This document shows, in pieces, positions 40,377-50,196 of a stretch of 64,000 nt of DNA. The position numbers were made by a program, and so were the translations under genes. Positions within the stretch are counted from its first letter, which is position 1. Each line of letters opens with the position of its first letter. The stretch lies in assembly GCA_958295875.1 (NCBI GenBank), contig OY282379.1, forward strand, positions 3,377,046-3,441,045, given 5' to 3'. This DNA is from an uncultured Pseudomonadales bacterium (GTDB lineage: Bacteria; Pseudomonadota; Gammaproteobacteria; Pseudomonadales; Azotimanducaceae). The notes below the pieces were generated by a model, which saw only the letters and a list, made by a program, of their open reading frames with translations, did not search any database and was not told the origin of the DNA.

Positions 40377-42638
40377 TCAGGCTGGGTGGCCTTCGAGGGC
40401 TTCCACTGCGAGGTCGTCCTCCTCCACGGTGACGCGCACCACGCCGCCGCCACTGGCGAGGTCGCCAAACAGGATGTCTTCCGCCAGTTGGCGCTTGATC
40501 TTCTCTTGGATGAGGCGCTGCATGGGCCTGGCGCCCATCTTCTCGTCGTAGCCTTCCCGCGCCAGCCAGTCCCGCGCGGCTTCGTCCACCTCGAGTTGCA
40601 CCTTCTTGGCGTCCAGTTGCGCCTGCAGCTCCACCAGAAACTTGTCCACGATGGTTTTGATCACGTCCATCGGCAGCGCGTTGAACTGCATGATGGCGTC
40701 CAAGCGGTTGCGGAACTCCGGCATGAACATCTTCTTCAATGTGCCCATCGCGTCGCTGGAGTGGTCTTGCGGCGCAAAGCCGATGGACGCCCGCGCCGCC
40801 TCTTGGGCGCCGGCGTTGGTCGTCATGATGAGCACGGTGTTGCGGAAGTCTGCATGACGGCCGTTGTTGTCCGTGAGGGTGCCGTGGTCCATCACCTGCA
40901 ACAGCAAGTTGAACACCTCTGGATGTGCCTTCTCGATTTCATCCAAGAGGATGACGCTGTGCGGATGCTTGGTGACGGCTTCCGTCAGCAGGCCCCCTTG
41001 GTCGAAGCCGACATAGCCAGGCGGTGCGCCGATCAGCCGCGACACGGTGTGCCGCTCCATGTACTCGGACATGTCGAAGCGCAGCAACTCGACGCCCATG
41101 ATGTTGGCAAGCTGGCGGCACACCTCCGTTTTGCCGACGCCGGTGGGCCCGGCGAAGAGGAAGCTGCCGATGGGCTTTTCGTCCACCTTCAGCCCAGCGC
41201 GAGACAGCTTGATGGCCGAGGCCAGCGTCTCGATGGCTTCGTCTTGGCCGAACACCACCATCTTCAACCGCGCTTCCAGGTCCCGCAGGGCTTCCTTGTC
41301 TGACGTGGTGACCTGATTCGACGGGATGCGGGCGATCTTGGCGACCACGTGTTCCACGTCCGTCGCGCCGATGGACTTCTTGCGCCGGCCCGGCGTCACC
41401 AACTGCTGCGCGGCGCCGGCCTCGTCGATGACGTCGATGGCCTTGTCGGGCATGAAGCGATCGGTGATGTAGCGGCCGGCGAGCTCCGCCGCCGCGCGGA
41501 GCGCGCGGTCTGTGTAGCGGAGTTGATAGTGATCCTCAAAGCGCGTCTTTAACCCCTTGAGAATCTTGTAAGTATCCTCGACGCTCGGCTCCACGACATC
41601 GATCTTCTGGAAGCGCCGCGACAGAGCGCGATCCTTCTCGAAGATGCCTCGGTACTCCTGATAGGTGGTGGAACCCATGCAGCGGATGTCGCCTGAGGCG
41701 AGCAGGGGCTTCAGCAGATTGGAGGCGTCCATGACGCCGCCGGAGGCGGCTCCGGCGCCGATGATGGTGTGAATCTCGTCGATGAACAGAATGGCGTGCG
41801 GAGCGCGCTTCAATTCATTCAGCAGCATCTTGAAGCGCTTCTCGAAATCCCCCCGGTACTTGGTGCCGGCCAGCAACGCGCCCAAGTCCAGCGCGTACAC
41901 GGCGCTCTCGCGCACCACTTCCGGCACGTCCTCATCGACGATGCGCTTCGCCAAGCCTTCCGCGATGGCTGTCTTGCCGACCCCGGATTCGCCCACCAGC
42001 AGCGGGTTGTTCTTGCGCCGCCGACAGAGGATCTGGATGACCCGCTCCACTTCCGCGTCCCTGCCGACCAAGGGATCCACCTTGCCGGCGCGGGCCAGAT
42101 TGTTCAGGTCTGTGGCGAAGGCCTCCAAGGCGCTTTGCGGGCGGCTCTCGCCACCCTCTTCCTCGCGCTCCTCGCGCGTTTCCGCGCCTTCGCCGTCCGT
42201 GCCAACCTTCGAGATGCCGTGGGCGATGTAGTTCACGACGTCGATGCGCTTCACGTCCTGATGCTTCAGCAGGTTCACCGAGTGCGTCTCTTGCTCGTTG
42301 AAGATGGCGACGAGCAGGTTCGCGCCCGTCACCTCTTTGCGGTTGCTGGACTGCACATGGAAGACGGCGCGGCGCAGCACGCGCTCGAAGCCCAACGTCG
42401 GCTGCGTGTCGCGATTGCTGTCTCCGGCGGGAATGAGGGGCGTGGTGCGCTCGATGTACTCCTGCAGCTCCGCTCGCAGGCGGTCTAGGTCCACGCCCAC
42501 CTTCTTCAGCACATCCACCGCGACGGCGTCGTCGAGCAGCGCGAGCAGCAGGTGCTCGACGGTGATGAACTCGTGACGCTTCGCCTTCGCCTCCTTGAAG
42601 GCTTCGTTGATCGTCACCTGGATTTCCTTGCTGAGCAT
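40377..42638 (-). CDS. clpA: ATP-dependent protease unfoldase ClpA
   Basis: The 753-residue Hsp100 ring ATPase feeds substrates to ClpP. It has the N-domain (MLSKEIQVTINEAFKEAK), a first AAA+ module (GESGVGKTAIAE, ILFIDEIHTIIGAG) and a second (GPTGVGKTEVCRQL, VILLDEIEKAHPEVFN, then MGARPMQRLIQEKIKRQLAE). Length is like E. coli ClpA. The adaptor gene clpS lies 3 bp upstream on the same strand. With Aat, Bpt and ClpS it completes the bacterial N-degron pathway apart from ClpP. Confidence 0.96.
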   Translation of the reverse strand: MLSKEIQVTINEAFKEAKAKRHEFITVEHLLLALLDDAVAVDVLKKVGVDLDRLRAELQEYIERTTPLIPAGDSNRDTQPTLGFERVLRRAVFHVQSSNRKEVTGANLLVAIFNEQETHSVNLLKHQDVKRIDVVNYIAHGISKVGTDGEGAETREEREEEGGESRPQSALEAFATDLNNLARAGKVDPLVGRDAEVERVIQILCRRRKNNPLLVGESGVGKTAIAEGLAKRIVDEDVPEVVRESAVYALDLGALLAGTKYRGDFEKRFKMLLNELKRAPHAILFIDEIHTIIGAGAASGGVMDASNLLKPLLASGDIRCMGSTTYQEYRGIFEKDRALSRRFQKIDVVEPSVEDTYKILKGLKTRFEDHYQLRYTDRALRAAAELAGRYITDRFMPDKAIDVIDEAGAAQQLVTPGRRKKSIGATDVEHVVAKIARIPSNQVTTSDKEALRDLEARLKMVVFGQDEAIETLASAIKLSRAGLKVDEKPIGSFLFAGPTGVGKTEVCRQLANIMGVELLRFDMSEYMERHTVSRLIGAPPGYVGFDQGGLLTEAVTKHPHSVILLDEIEKAHPEVFNLLLQVMDHGTLTDNNGRHADFRNTVLIMTTNAGAQEAARASIGFAPQDHSSDAMGTLKKMFMPEFRNRLDAIMQFNALPMDVIKTIVDKFLVELQAQLDAKKVQLEVDEAARDWLAREGYDEKMGARPMQRLIQEKIKRQLAEDILFGDLASGGGVVRVTVEEDDLAVEALEGHPA

Positions 42639-42641
42639 GGG

Positions 42642-43085
42642 TCAGTCCGTTATCTCTATCTTGGACAAGAGTGGGTGATCGTTCTCGCGCGCGTAGTGGT
42701 TGACCTGCTCGGCCTTCGTCTCCGCGATGTCGCGCGGATAGATGCCGACCACGGCGCTGCCGCTGGTGTGTACGGCGAGCATGATCTGCACGGCCTTTTC
42801 GCGCTCCATCGCGAAGAAGACCTCAAGCACATGCACCACAAACTCCATCGGCGTGTAGTCGTCGTTCAAGAGCAGCACCTTGAACATGGGAGGCCGCTTG
42901 GTCGCTGGCTTCGTCTCCTCCGGCGCGATGACGACATCGCCGCTCGGCAGATCGTCCGCGTCTTCGGGTTGCGAGGCGGCTTTCGGCGCACCGGGGGCCG
43001 CGGCCCGTCGCGCTCCCTCGCAGACCCATGCCGGCCACGCCGCACATCTTGGGCTTATTGTCTGTGCGGTTGGCGAGAAGACCAT
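42642..43085 (-). CDS. clpS: ClpA adaptor protein ClpS
   Basis: The adaptor binds N-degron substrates and delivers them to ClpA. The conserved domain is clear: [21 protein letters not shown] with the DDYTPM hinge that reads the N-terminal residue, then [22 protein letters not shown]. The ATG at 43085 has a GGGAG ribosome-binding site about eight bases upstream. It gives 147 residues, with an N-terminal extension of about 65 before the domain, longer than usual; a start at 43130 is also open. It is co-oriented with clpA, 3 bp apart. The expected neighbour cspD is displaced by a two-gene cassette. Confidence 0.9.
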   Translation of the reverse strand: MVFSPTAQTISPRCAAWPAWVCEGARRAAAPGAPKAASQPEDADDLPSGDVVIAPEETKPATKRPPMFKVLLLNDDYTPMEFVVHVLEVFFAMEREKAVQIMLAVHTSGSAVVGIYPRDIAETKAEQVNHYARENDHPLLSKIEITD

Positions 43086-43444
43086 GCAGGCACTCCCGAC
43101 GCTGCGCCCAAGGCGAAGCGAACGCAGCAATCATACTTGAAATCGCCAACGCTCGGTTGCGCGAAGCCCTGCGCCAAGGCCGCGTTTCCTAGCCGCGCGG
43201 AGACCCGCCACGCCCTTGCCGTGCTCGCCGCGGCGCGCGAGCGCACCTTGGCATCCTGCCGCTGGGTGACACTGGCCGGGCAATGAGTCGGTGCTATGAT
43301 GCATCGGAACTGGACGCTTGCCGACTGTGGAACAGCGCTGCATCGGCACCAAGGTGGTGCAAGGCTGCCGCGGTCCGCGTGAGGGTAGAGCCTCGACAGC
43401 TAGACTTGGCCGCCCACAGCGTTGGCAAGATGGACGTTGCCGCC
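43086..43444. other. Divergent intergenic region between clpS and the ATPase cassette
   Basis: The 359 bp hold an extended -10 promoter candidate (43292-43300) reading to the cassette and presumably the clpS promoter. The plus-strand frame of the ATPase is open up to 43283 but without conserved sequence. No other gene is seen. Confidence 0.5.
43292..43300 (+). promoter_or_regulatory. Extended -10 promoter candidate for the ATPase/TOPRIM cassette
   Basis: TGCTATGAT matches the extended -10 pattern TGnTATAAT. The -35 position (CTGGCC) is poor, as is usual with extended -10 promoters. It would leave a leader of about 140 bases before the ATG at 43445. Confidence 0.4.
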
Positions 43445-44539
43445 ATGATTCGAAGGATCTATATCGACAACTTCCGTTGCTTGAGCAACTTCGAGCTCGA
43501 ACTTGCGGAGACGAACATCCTGCTTGGGGCTAATGGCACGGGCAAGACGTCGGTGTTGGACGTTTTGAGGCGGATCCAAGACTTCATTGTTCAGGGGTCG
43601 AAAGTCTCCGATGCTTTTGCCGGCAGGCACGTTTCCATCGGCCGCGAAGGAGCGCTCCAGCGCTTCGAAATCGACGTGTCTGTGGAGGGCAATGTCTACC
43701 AATACTCGCTCGCCATCGATCATGACCGGATACGCGGAAAAGCGCGGATCGACGAAGAGACGCTGCTTCTCGATGGTCGGCCTCTGCTGGAGTTCAAGCA
43801 AGGCAATGCACAGCTCTATCACGACGACCACGAGATAGGACCGGCCTATCCCTTCGATTGGACGCAATCGGTTTTGAGCGTCCTGAACGAACGGCACGAC
43901 AACAAGAAGCTCTTTCGGTTCAAGAGAGAAATCGCCAATTGCGTGGTCGTCCATCCGTGTCCGCCCCTGTTCCGCTCCGAAAGCAGAACAGAGAAGGAAA
44001 TCGTCGATCACCGGATGCGCAATTTCGTGGATTGGTACCGCCATGCAGTTCAAGAGAACATGGGTGCCGTGCCAAGGCTCTTCACCGAACTTGGCCATGT
44101 GCTGCCTGGGTTCGAATCGATCAACCTCGCCGAGTCCGGCGATGCTCGGGTGCTCAAGGTGAGGTATCGCGAATCCGATGTGGCGAAGGACTACCGCTTC
44201 GGTGATCTGTCCGATGGCCAACGAGCGCTCATCGCGCTGTATGGTATTGTTTTCCTTCCCAATTGCCGCATTTCGCTGTTCATCGACGAACCGGACAACT
44301 ACCTTGCATTGCGAGAGGTCCAGCCTTGGGTCGCCGCAGTCACAGAGCGTTGCGGCGAATCCTTGGAACAGCTCGTGGTCATCTCCCACCATCCGGTGAT
44401 GATCGACTTTTTGGCAGGAAGCGAGGGCAAGTGGTTCTCTCGCCAACAGGACGGTCCCGCCCGCGTCAGCGACGAGCCCGGCGCGCTCGTTGAGGGACTG
44501 ACGCTTTCGGAGACGATTGCCAGGGGCTGGCACGAGTGA
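43445..44539 (+). CDS. RecF/OLD-like AAA ATPase of a two-gene cassette
   Basis: The 364-residue ABC/SMC-like ATPase begins MIRRIYIDNFRCLSNFELEL. Walker A GANGTGKT is at residues 28-35, the signature-like LSDGQRALIAL is near 255, Walker B is ISLFIDEPDNYLAL, and the switch histidines are VVISHHPVMID. Such ATPases are the sensor half of several phage-defence pairs. The ATG at 43445 fits the fold start; an ATG at 43430 would add five residues. The stop overlaps the next gene by GTGA, so the two are coupled. The cassette splits the conserved cspD-clpS neighbourhood. Function is inferred; a role in DNA repair is possible. Confidence 0.8.
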   Translation: MIRRIYIDNFRCLSNFELELAETNILLGANGTGKTSVLDVLRRIQDFIVQGSKVSDAFAGRHVSIGREGALQRFEIDVSVEGNVYQYSLAIDHDRIRGKARIDEETLLLDGRPLLEFKQGNAQLYHDDHEIGPAYPFDWTQSVLSVLNERHDNKKLFRFKREIANCVVVHPCPPLFRSESRTEKEIVDHRMRNFVDWYRHAVQENMGAVPRLFTELGHVLPGFESINLAESGDARVLKVRYRESDVAKDYRFGDLSDGQRALIALYGIVFLPNCRISLFIDEPDNYLALREVQPWVAAVTERCGESLEQLVVISHHPVMIDFLAGSEGKWFSRQQDGPARVSDEPGALVEGLTLSETIARGWHE

Positions 44540-45066
44540 CGGCGAAGATCGTTTTGCTCTGTGAGGACAATCAAACCCAGAGCTTCGTTCGTCGGTTTCT
44601 CTGGCAACGCAACTTCCGCTACCGCGATGTCTTCACCAAACCGCTGCCGTACGGTAAACAGTCCGGTGAACAGTGGGTCCGCACGCAGTTTCCGCGAGAG
44701 CTCAAAGCGATTCGTCGCCGACAGCATGCCTACCTAGTGGTCGTGCTCGATGCTGACACGCGCACAGTCGCCGACACCTTGGCTTGGTTGGACGCCGAGT
44801 GCAGCAAACAGGAGGTCGCTGCGAGAACCAGCGACGGTCCCGTCGTGATCGCGGTGCCGAAGCGGAATGTCGAAACGTGGTTCGAGTTCCTCAAGACGAC
44901 GCAAACGGTCGATGAACAACGGACGTACCCGCGCCTTGCCCGTGTCCGCGATTGCCGCCCTCTTGCCGACAAACTCTTCCGCATGTGTCAAGCGTGGCAG
45001 CTGCCGGCGTCCGCACCGCCGTCCCTTGTTGCCGCCTGCTCTGAATACCGCAAACTCAGGCGCTAG
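44536..45066 (+). CDS. TOPRIM-like protein, partner of the upstream ATPase
   Basis: The 176-residue protein starts IVLLCEDNQTQSFVRRFL and later has YLVVVLDADTRT. Glu10 and the Asp72-x-Asp74 pair fit the acidic set of the TOPRIM fold used by OLD-type nucleases and by the small partner in ATPase/TOPRIM defence pairs. VPKRNVETWFEF is also conserved-looking. It starts with GTG overlapping the ATPase stop. The fold call is from motif spacing only, so a non-nuclease effector is not excluded. Confidence 0.6.
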   Translation: MTAKIVLLCEDNQTQSFVRRFLWQRNFRYRDVFTKPLPYGKQSGEQWVRTQFPRELKAIRRRQHAYLVVVLDADTRTVADTLAWLDAECSKQEVAARTSDGPVVIAVPKRNVETWFEFLKTTQTVDEQRTYPRLARVRDCRPLADKLFRMCQAWQLPASAPPSLVAACSEYRKLRR

Positions 45067-45225
45067 CCCCGCAGCCAGCCAAGAAGCCCGCGCCAACACC
45101 TCGCCACCTCCGCCAGCATCCCACGCGACGGCGCCCTTGACAGGTGGGCGACTGCGAGCGAAAGTCAGCTTGGCGGGTGGACGCTGGGCGTCGAGGCTTG
45201 GCGTGGCCCGCGTGAGGCTGCTGCG

Positions 45226-45471
45226 ATGGCCACTGGAACAGTCAAGTGGTTCAACAATGCCAAGGGGTATGGGTTCATCCTGCCCGATGGCGGCGGCACG
45301 GATTTGTTCGCGCACTACTCCGCCATCACCATGTCTGGCTACAAGACGCTCCGCGCAGGCCAGATGGTGGAGTTTGAGGTTCAAGACGGCCCGAAGGGGC
45401 TGCACGCGGTGAACATCCGCGCCGTGGGGGCACCGCCTGGAGAGCCGTTCGAGCCACGGGACGAGTTCTAG
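45226..45471 (+). CDS. cspD: Cold-shock domain protein, CspD-like
   Basis: The 81-residue single-strand nucleic-acid-binding protein starts GTVKWFNNAKGYGFI (RNP1) and has DLFAHYSAI (RNP2). The acidic C-terminal tail and the neighbourhood of clpS and icd point to CspD, which in E. coli inhibits replication in stationary phase. The start is ATG 45226. A TTGACA at 45137-45142 has no good -10 at the right distance. Confidence 0.85.
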   Translation: MATGTVKWFNNAKGYGFILPDGGGTDLFAHYSAITMSGYKTLRAGQMVEFEVQDGPKGLHAVNIRAVGAPPGEPFEPRDEF

Positions 45472-45560
45472 GCCGAAAGGGGAGCTTGCCAAGGCCGCGG
45501 CGCCATCTGGTGTCGGCGACAGCGCCATTTTCCGAGCACCCCAACGCCATTCCCGAAACG

Positions 45561-46364
45561 CTACTCCCGAAACAGGTGGGTGCGCCCGCCGTCCACCACC
45601 AAGTCGCAGCAGGTCACGAAGCGCCCGGCATCGCTCGCCAGATACAGCGCGGCTTCGGCGATGTCCTCGGCGAGGCCGGATTGGGGAATGGGCGCTGCCC
45701 GCGCCAAGTTGCGCTTCAGCTTCTCCATCTTGCGCTCGTTTTCGGCATCGGAGAGCGTGTTGGCGCGTTCGGAGCCGCCCCAGAAGATGGGCGTGGCGAT
45801 GGCCCCCGGCGAGATGGCGTTGACGCGGATGCCGAACGGCCCCAATTGCACGCCGGCAAGCCGCGTGTAGTGCGTCACCGCGGCTTTCAAGGTGGAGTAG
45901 AGGATGTTGCCTTGGCTATGGCGCAGCGCGGCGATGCTGGAGTTGTTGATGATGGCGCCGCCGCCGGCCGCCTTGAGCGGCTCGATGGCGTGCTTGACGC
46001 CGAGCATGACGCTGGCGAGCAGCAGCTTCACGCCATAGTCGATCTGCTCTGGCGTGATGGCGTCCATTTCGCCGGCGGTGGGGCCGCCAGCATTGTTGAA
46101 CAGCACGTCGAGCCGCCCGAAGCGTTCCACGGCGTGCTCGATGGCGGCTTGGATGTCGCCTTCCCGCGTGACATCGCATTCAAGGTACACGGCGTTTGCG
46201 CCCAAGCGCTCCGCCAACGCCGCGCCCTTCGCCTTGGAACGGCCGGTGAGCGCCACTTTCGCGCCCTCGGCCACAAACAACTCGGCGGTGGCGGCGCCGA
46301 TGCCGCTGGTGCCGCCGGTGATGACGGCCACCTTGCCTTTGAGGCGCCCTGCCCGTTCGCTCAT
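45561..46364 (-). CDS. Short-chain dehydrogenase/reductase
   Basis: The 267-residue NAD(P)-dependent oxidoreductase has nucleotide-binding TGGTSGIG (residues 16-23), NNAGG (90-94), catalytic Ser143, and Tyr156-x-x-x-Lys160 (YSTLK). A stretch between residues 190 and 225 is the variable substrate lid. The substrate is unknown. It lies 9 bp after icd on the same strand and is convergent with cspD. It is not part of the usual icd neighbourhood, so it was probably added. Confidence 0.88.
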   Translation of the reverse strand: MSERAGRLKGKVAVITGGTSGIGAATAELFVAEGAKVALTGRSKAKGAALAERLGANAVYLECDVTREGDIQAAIEHAVERFGRLDVLFNNAGGPTAGEMDAITPEQIDYGVKLLLASVMLGVKHAIEPLKAAGGGAIINNSSIAALRHSQGNILYSTLKAAVTHYTRLAGVQLGPFGIRVNAISPGAIATPIFWGGSERANTLSDAENERKMEKLKRNLARAAPIPQSGLAEDIAEAALYLASDAGRFVTCCDLVVDGGRTHLFRE

Positions 46365-46373
46365 GGCGCCGCC

Positions 46374-47636
46374 TCAGTGCGGCATGTTGGCGATGGTCGC
46401 CTGGCCGAACTCCGAGCACTTGAGCAACTTGGCGCCCGTCATCAGGCGCTCGAAGTCGTAGGTGACGGTTCTGTCCGAGATGGCGCCTTCCATGCCGCTG
46501 ACGATGAGGTCTGCCGCCTCGCGCCAGCCCAAGTGCCGCAGCATCATTTCGGCGGAGAGGATGAGGGAGCCTGGGTTCACTTTGTCTTGGCCGGCATACT
46601 TGGGCGCCGTGCCGTGGGTGGCCTCGAACAGCGCAATGGAATCGCCGAGGTTGGCGCCTGGGGCGATGCCGATGCCGCCCACTTGAGCGGCCAGCGCGTC
46701 GGAAAGGTAGTCCCCATTCAGGTTCATGGTGGCGATGACGTCGTATTCATCCGGGCGCGTGAGAATCTGCTGCAGCATCGCGTCCGCGATCATGTCCTTC
46801 ACGACGATTTGACGGCCGGTGCGGGGATTGGTCAGTTCGTGCCAAGGGCCGCCATCGAGAGGCGTGGCGCCGAACTCCTTCGCCGCCAACCGATAGCCCC
46901 AATCCTTGAACGCGCCCTCGGTGAACTTCATGATGTTCCCCTTGTGGACGAAGGTGATGGAGCGCCTGTCTTCCGCGATGGCGTATTGCAGCGCCTTGCG
47001 CACCAAGCGCTCTGTGCCTTCAACGGAGATGGGCTTGACGCCGATGCCGCAGTGCTGCGGGAAGCGGATCTTGGCGACTCCCATCTCCTCACGCAGGAAC
47101 GCGATCATCTTGTCCGCGGCGGCGGAATCCGCCTCCCATTCGACGCCGGCGTAGATGTCCTCCGTGTTTTCGCGGAAGATCACCATGTCTGTCTTGTGCG
47201 GGGCGACAACCGGGCTTGGCACGCCATTCAGCCAACGCACCGGGCGCTGGCAAACGTACAAGTCGAGCCGCTGCCGCAAGGCAACGTTCAGCGAGCGGAT
47301 GCCGCCGCCCACCGGCGTGGTCATCGGCCCCTTGATGCCGACCAGGAACTCGCTCATCGCCTCGAGCGTCTCATCCGGGAGCCACTCGTCCGCGCCGTAC
47401 AGCTCCAAGGATTTTTCGCCAGCGTAAATCTCCATCCACGCGATGGAGCGGGCGTCGCCGTAGCTCTGCCGCACCGCCGCATCGACGACTTGGCGCATCA
47501 CCGGCGTGATGTCGATGCCGATGCCATCGCCCTCGATGAACGGGATGATGGGATGGTCGGGAACGTTTAGGCTGCCGTCCTCGGCAAGGGTGATCTTGTC
47601 TCCGTCGCCGGGGATGGCGATGTGTTCATAGCCCAT
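46374..47636 (-). CDS. icd: Isocitrate dehydrogenase [NADP]
   Basis: The 420-residue enzyme oxidises isocitrate to 2-oxoglutarate at the TCA/glyoxylate branch. [23 protein letters not shown] holds the substrate-binding serine that AceK phosphorylates in E. coli; [33 protein letters not shown] and [12 protein letters not shown] are diagnostic. The ATG at 47636 has GGAG seven bases upstream; an open extension to 47684 lacks homology. The competing enzyme isocitrate lyase is encoded 5 kb away. Confidence 0.95.
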   Translation of the reverse strand: MGYEHIAIPGDGDKITLAEDGSLNVPDHPIIPFIEGDGIGIDITPVMRQVVDAAVRQSYGDARSIAWMEIYAGEKSLELYGADEWLPDETLEAMSEFLVGIKGPMTTPVGGGIRSLNVALRQRLDLYVCQRPVRWLNGVPSPVVAPHKTDMVIFRENTEDIYAGVEWEADSAAADKMIAFLREEMGVAKIRFPQHCGIGVKPISVEGTERLVRKALQYAIAEDRRSITFVHKGNIMKFTEGAFKDWGYRLAAKEFGATPLDGGPWHELTNPRTGRQIVVKDMIADAMLQQILTRPDEYDVIATMNLNGDYLSDALAAQVGGIGIAPGANLGDSIALFEATHGTAPKYAGQDKVNPGSLILSAEMMLRHLGWREAADLIVSGMEGAISDRTVTYDFERLMTGAKLLKCSEFGQATIANMPH

Positions 47637-47674
47637 TGAGTGCTCCGCGTGATGGGATTGGCGCGAAGCGCCCA

Positions 47675-47683
47675 ATTCTAGCA
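47675..47683 (-). promoter_or_regulatory. Extended -10 promoter candidate for icd
   Basis: On the minus strand TGCTAGAAT fits TGnTATAAT and lies about 40 bp upstream of the icd ATG. No convincing -35 is present. Confidence 0.4.
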
Positions 47684-47723
47684 TCGCTGGCGGCAGTGCT
47701 GGCGTGAAGCGGTGCCCCGCGGC

Positions 47724-48203
47724 CTAGTCCGGCGAGCCTTGCCGCATCCAACCGGCGGCGCGGTCGCCATCGTCGGCGGTGGCGCGCACCCACGCGGCGG
47801 CCGAACCGCGCATCTCCTTCTTCCAGAACACCGCTTGCGTTTTCAGGTGATCCATCAAGAACTCACACCCGGCGAAGGCCGCGGCGCGGTGCGCGGAGGC
47901 GGCCAGCACGAGCACGATTTGGTCTGCTGGGCGTAGTTCGCCGACCCGATGCACGATGACGACCTCGTCCAGCGGCCAGCGCGCCTGCGCCTGTTCGACG
48001 ATCTGTTCGATGCTCGCCTCGGTCATGCCCGGATAGTGTTCGAGGAACAGCGTGTCGGTGCGCTCCCCGGCGCGGGCGTTGTCCCGCACGAGCCCAGCGA
48101 ACGCCACGATGGCGCCGCAATTGCCGCTCGCGCGCTCGCGCAACGCGGTCCACTCTCGCTCAAGCGAGAAGTCCCCCGTCTGCACGCGAATGGAGACGCC
48201 CAT
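47724..48203 (-). CDS. moaE: Molybdopterin synthase catalytic subunit MoaE
   Basis: The 159-residue large subunit puts two sulfurs from MoaD onto precursor Z to form molybdopterin. GAIVAFAGLVRDNARAG, LEHYPGMTEASIEQI, VHRVGEL and VFWKKE with catalytic lysines are family features. It follows moaD by 5 bp in a moaC-moaD-moaE run. moaA is not in the window. Confidence 0.93.
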   Translation of the reverse strand: MGVSIRVQTGDFSLEREWTALRERASGNCGAIVAFAGLVRDNARAGERTDTLFLEHYPGMTEASIEQIVEQAQARWPLDEVVIVHRVGELRPADQIVLVLAASAHRAAAFAGCEFLMDHLKTQAVFWKKEMRGSAAAWVRATADDGDRAAGWMRQGSPD

Positions 48204-48208
48204 GGCGG

Positions 48209-48466
48209 CTAACCTCCGGTCACCGGCGGCAGGAAAGCGACTTCGTCCCCGGCGGACAGGGCCGTTTCCAAGCTCGCCACGATGACCTGGTTCACCGCCA
48301 CGCGCACCTCGCCAGCGTCGATGGCCGCCGCCGCGGTCGCGTCGAGTTCGCGGGCTAGCGCGGCGCGCAGGTCGCAGAGCGTGGCGGATGGCGGCAGCGC
48401 GACATCCATGCCGTCGGTACCCGCCGCCTCGCGCAAAGACGCGAAGAACTTGACGTACACGTTCAT
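48209..48466 (-). CDS. moaD: Molybdopterin synthase sulfur carrier MoaD
   Basis: The 85-residue ubiquitin-like protein ends PPVTGG, the di-glycine that is thiocarboxylated. It begins [22 protein letters not shown] and [10 protein letters not shown] are typical. The ATG at 48466 overlaps the moaC stop as ATGA. It pairs with MoaE downstream. Confidence 0.92.
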   Translation of the reverse strand: MNVYVKFFASLREAAGTDGMDVALPPSATLCDLRAALARELDATAAAAIDAGEVRVAVNQVIVASLETALSAGDEVAFLPPVTGG

Positions 48467-48933
48467 CGTTGCCAAGCGCCGCTGCGCCCGCCTTCCTTGC
48501 TCAGGAGCTCCACCGCTTCGATGCGCATGCCGCGGTCGATGGCCTTGCACATGTCGTACACGGTGAGCGCGGCGACGCTCGCTGCGGTGAGCGCCTCCAT
48601 CTCCACGCCGGTGCGCGCCGTCACTTGGCAGGCCGCGGTGATCTTCAGCTTGGCATCGCCCTCCGCCTCGAAGTCCACGCTCGCAGTGGACAGCGGCAGC
48701 GGATGGCACAGGGGAATCAGGTCGCTGGTTCGTTTGGCGGCTTGGATGCCGGCGACCCGGGCGACGGCGAGCACGTCGCCCTTGCGATTGCCGCCGGCGA
48801 AAATCTCCGCCAGCGTCGCCGGCTGCATCGCCACCGTGGCCGCGGCGCGCGCAACCCGCTCGGTGACGGCCTTGGCCGACACATCGACCATGCGCGCCGC
48901 GCCATGTTCATCAAGGTGGGTCAGCCGAGTCAT
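48463..48933 (-). CDS. moaC: Cyclic pyranopterin monophosphate synthase MoaC
   Basis: The 156-residue enzyme closes the pterin ring in the first stage of molybdenum cofactor synthesis with Moa[51 protein letters not shown] and [20 protein letters not shown] are diagnostic. It heads the moaCDE unit with an ATGA overlap into moaD. A long open frame extends upstream but is only the shadow of mnmA. Confidence 0.94.
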   Translation of the reverse strand: MTRLTHLDEHGAARMVDVSAKAVTERVARAAATVAMQPATLAEIFAGGNRKGDVLAVARVAGIQAAKRTSDLIPLCHPLPLSTASVDFEAEGDAKLKITAACQVTARTGVEMEALTAASVAALTVYDMCKAIDRGMRIEAVELLSKEGGRSGAWQR

Positions 48934-49110
48934 GCCGGCGATTACAAACCAGCGCGGGCGGCCTTGCAATGCGCGGCCTCTTTGCGGCGTGGCCTGCCGC
49001 CCATGCGGTGGGCGTCGGCGCCGGCGTAACGGGGCGCCCTCGGCGGCGCCCGGATAGGGCGTCCGCTTGATGGTGAGTACAATGCGCAGGGTTTGCTTGG
49101 ACGGTGTGCG

Positions 49111-50196
49111 GTGGACGCCTCGACCATCATCGTGGGCATGTCCGGCGGCGTGGACTCCGCCGTCGCGGCGCTGCTCCTCAAGCGCGAGGGCCACGCCGTC
49201 GCCGGCGTCTTCATGAAGAACTGGGATGAGGACGACGGCGGCGAGTTCTGCACCGCCGCGGCCGATTTCGAGGACGCCCGTCGCGTTTGCGACGCCTTGG
49301 ACATCGAGTTGCTGCAGGCGAGCTTTGCAGCCGAGTATTGGGACGCCGTGTTCGAGGTGTTCCTCGCTGAACATCGCGCCGGGCGCACGCCCAATCCCGA
49401 TGTGCTCTGCAACAGCGAGATCAAGTTCAAGTTGTTCCTCCAGTACGCCCAAACCCTCGGCGCCGACGGCATCGCCACCGGCCACTACACGCGCTCGCGC
49501 TGGGTGGACGGCGATTTCCAACTGTTGAAGGGCGCCGATGCCGGCAAGGATCAGAGCTACTTCCTGCATGGCGTGCCGGCCGAGCGGTTGGCGCCGTGCC
49601 GATTTCCGCTGGGCGAGTTGACGAAGCCCGAGGTGCGGCGCCTTGCCCAGGAAGCGGGTTTGACCGTCCACGACAAGCAGGACAGCACTGGCATCTGCTT
49701 CATTGGCGAACGTCCATTCGGGGCGTTCCTCGCTCGCTATCTGCCGCCGGCGCCTGGCGCCATTGTGGCGACGGACGGCGCCATGTTGGGCGAGCATCGG
49801 GGCCTCGCTTGGTACACCTTGGGGCAACGCCAAGGTCTCGGCATCGGCGGCTTGGCAGGACGGCGCGCGGCGCCCTGGTACGTCGTCGCCAAGCGCCCGG
49901 CGCAGAACGAACTCGTGGTCAGCCAGAACGAGGGAGACCTCTTGAGCCAGGGGCTCATCGCCAAGGGCGTCAACTGGCTCGGGGACGTCGACCTGCCCCT
50001 GCGCTGCACCGCGAAGACGCGCTATCGACAACCCGACCAGCCCTGCTTGGCAACACCGGCCCCAGACGATGGCCTGCGGCTCGATTTCGACGCCCCGCAG
50101 CGCGCGGTGACGCCGGGGCAATACGCCTGCCTCTACGCCGGCGAGCGCTGCTTGGGCGGTGGCGTGATCGAGACGGCCATCGGCGCCCACGCATGA
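49111..50196 (+). CDS. mnmA: tRNA-specific 2-thiouridylase MnmA
   Basis: The 361-residue ATP pyrophosphatase places sulfur on U34 of Lys, Glu and Gln tRNAs, taking it from TusE. The P-loop [11 protein letters not shown] is at residues 9-19. The catalytic cysteines are Cys100 (NPDVLC) and Cys196 ([10 protein letters not shown]). The GTG at 49111 gives the standard start IIVGMSGG; a TTG at 49093 would add six residues. A TACAAT hexamer at 49078-49083 could be its -10. It ends in an ATGA overlap with purB, where hflD usually sits. Confidence 0.94.
   Translation: MDASTIIVGMSGGVDSAVAALLLKREGHAVAGVFMKNWDEDDGGEFCTAAADFEDARRVCDALDIELLQASFAAEYWDAVFEVFLAEHRAGRTPNPDVLCNSEIKFKLFLQYAQTLGADGIATGHYTRSRWVDGDFQLLKGADAGKDQSYFLHGVPAERLAPCRFPLGELTKPEVRRLAQEAGLTVHDKQDSTGICFIGERPFGAFLARYLPPAPGAIVATDGAMLGEHRGLAWYTLGQRQGLGIGGLAGRRAAPWYVVAKRPAQNELVVSQNEGDLLSQGLIAKGVNWLGDVDLPLRCTAKTRYRQPDQPCLATPAPDDGLRLDFDAPQRAVTPGQYACLYAGERCLGGGVIETAIGAHA

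Noticed and set aside
43400..44533. Minus-strand frame of 377 codons opposite the ATPase
   Set aside because: Antisense shadow of the ATPase, whose Walker motifs are intact.
45137..45166. TTGACA before cspD as a sigma-70 promoter
   Set aside because: No -10-like hexamer at 16-18 bp spacing; kept only as a remark in the cspD entry.
45486..47570. Plus-strand frame of 694 codons opposite the SDR and icd genes
   Set aside because: Antisense shadow rich in A, V, H and R; both minus-strand genes have full catalytic motifs.
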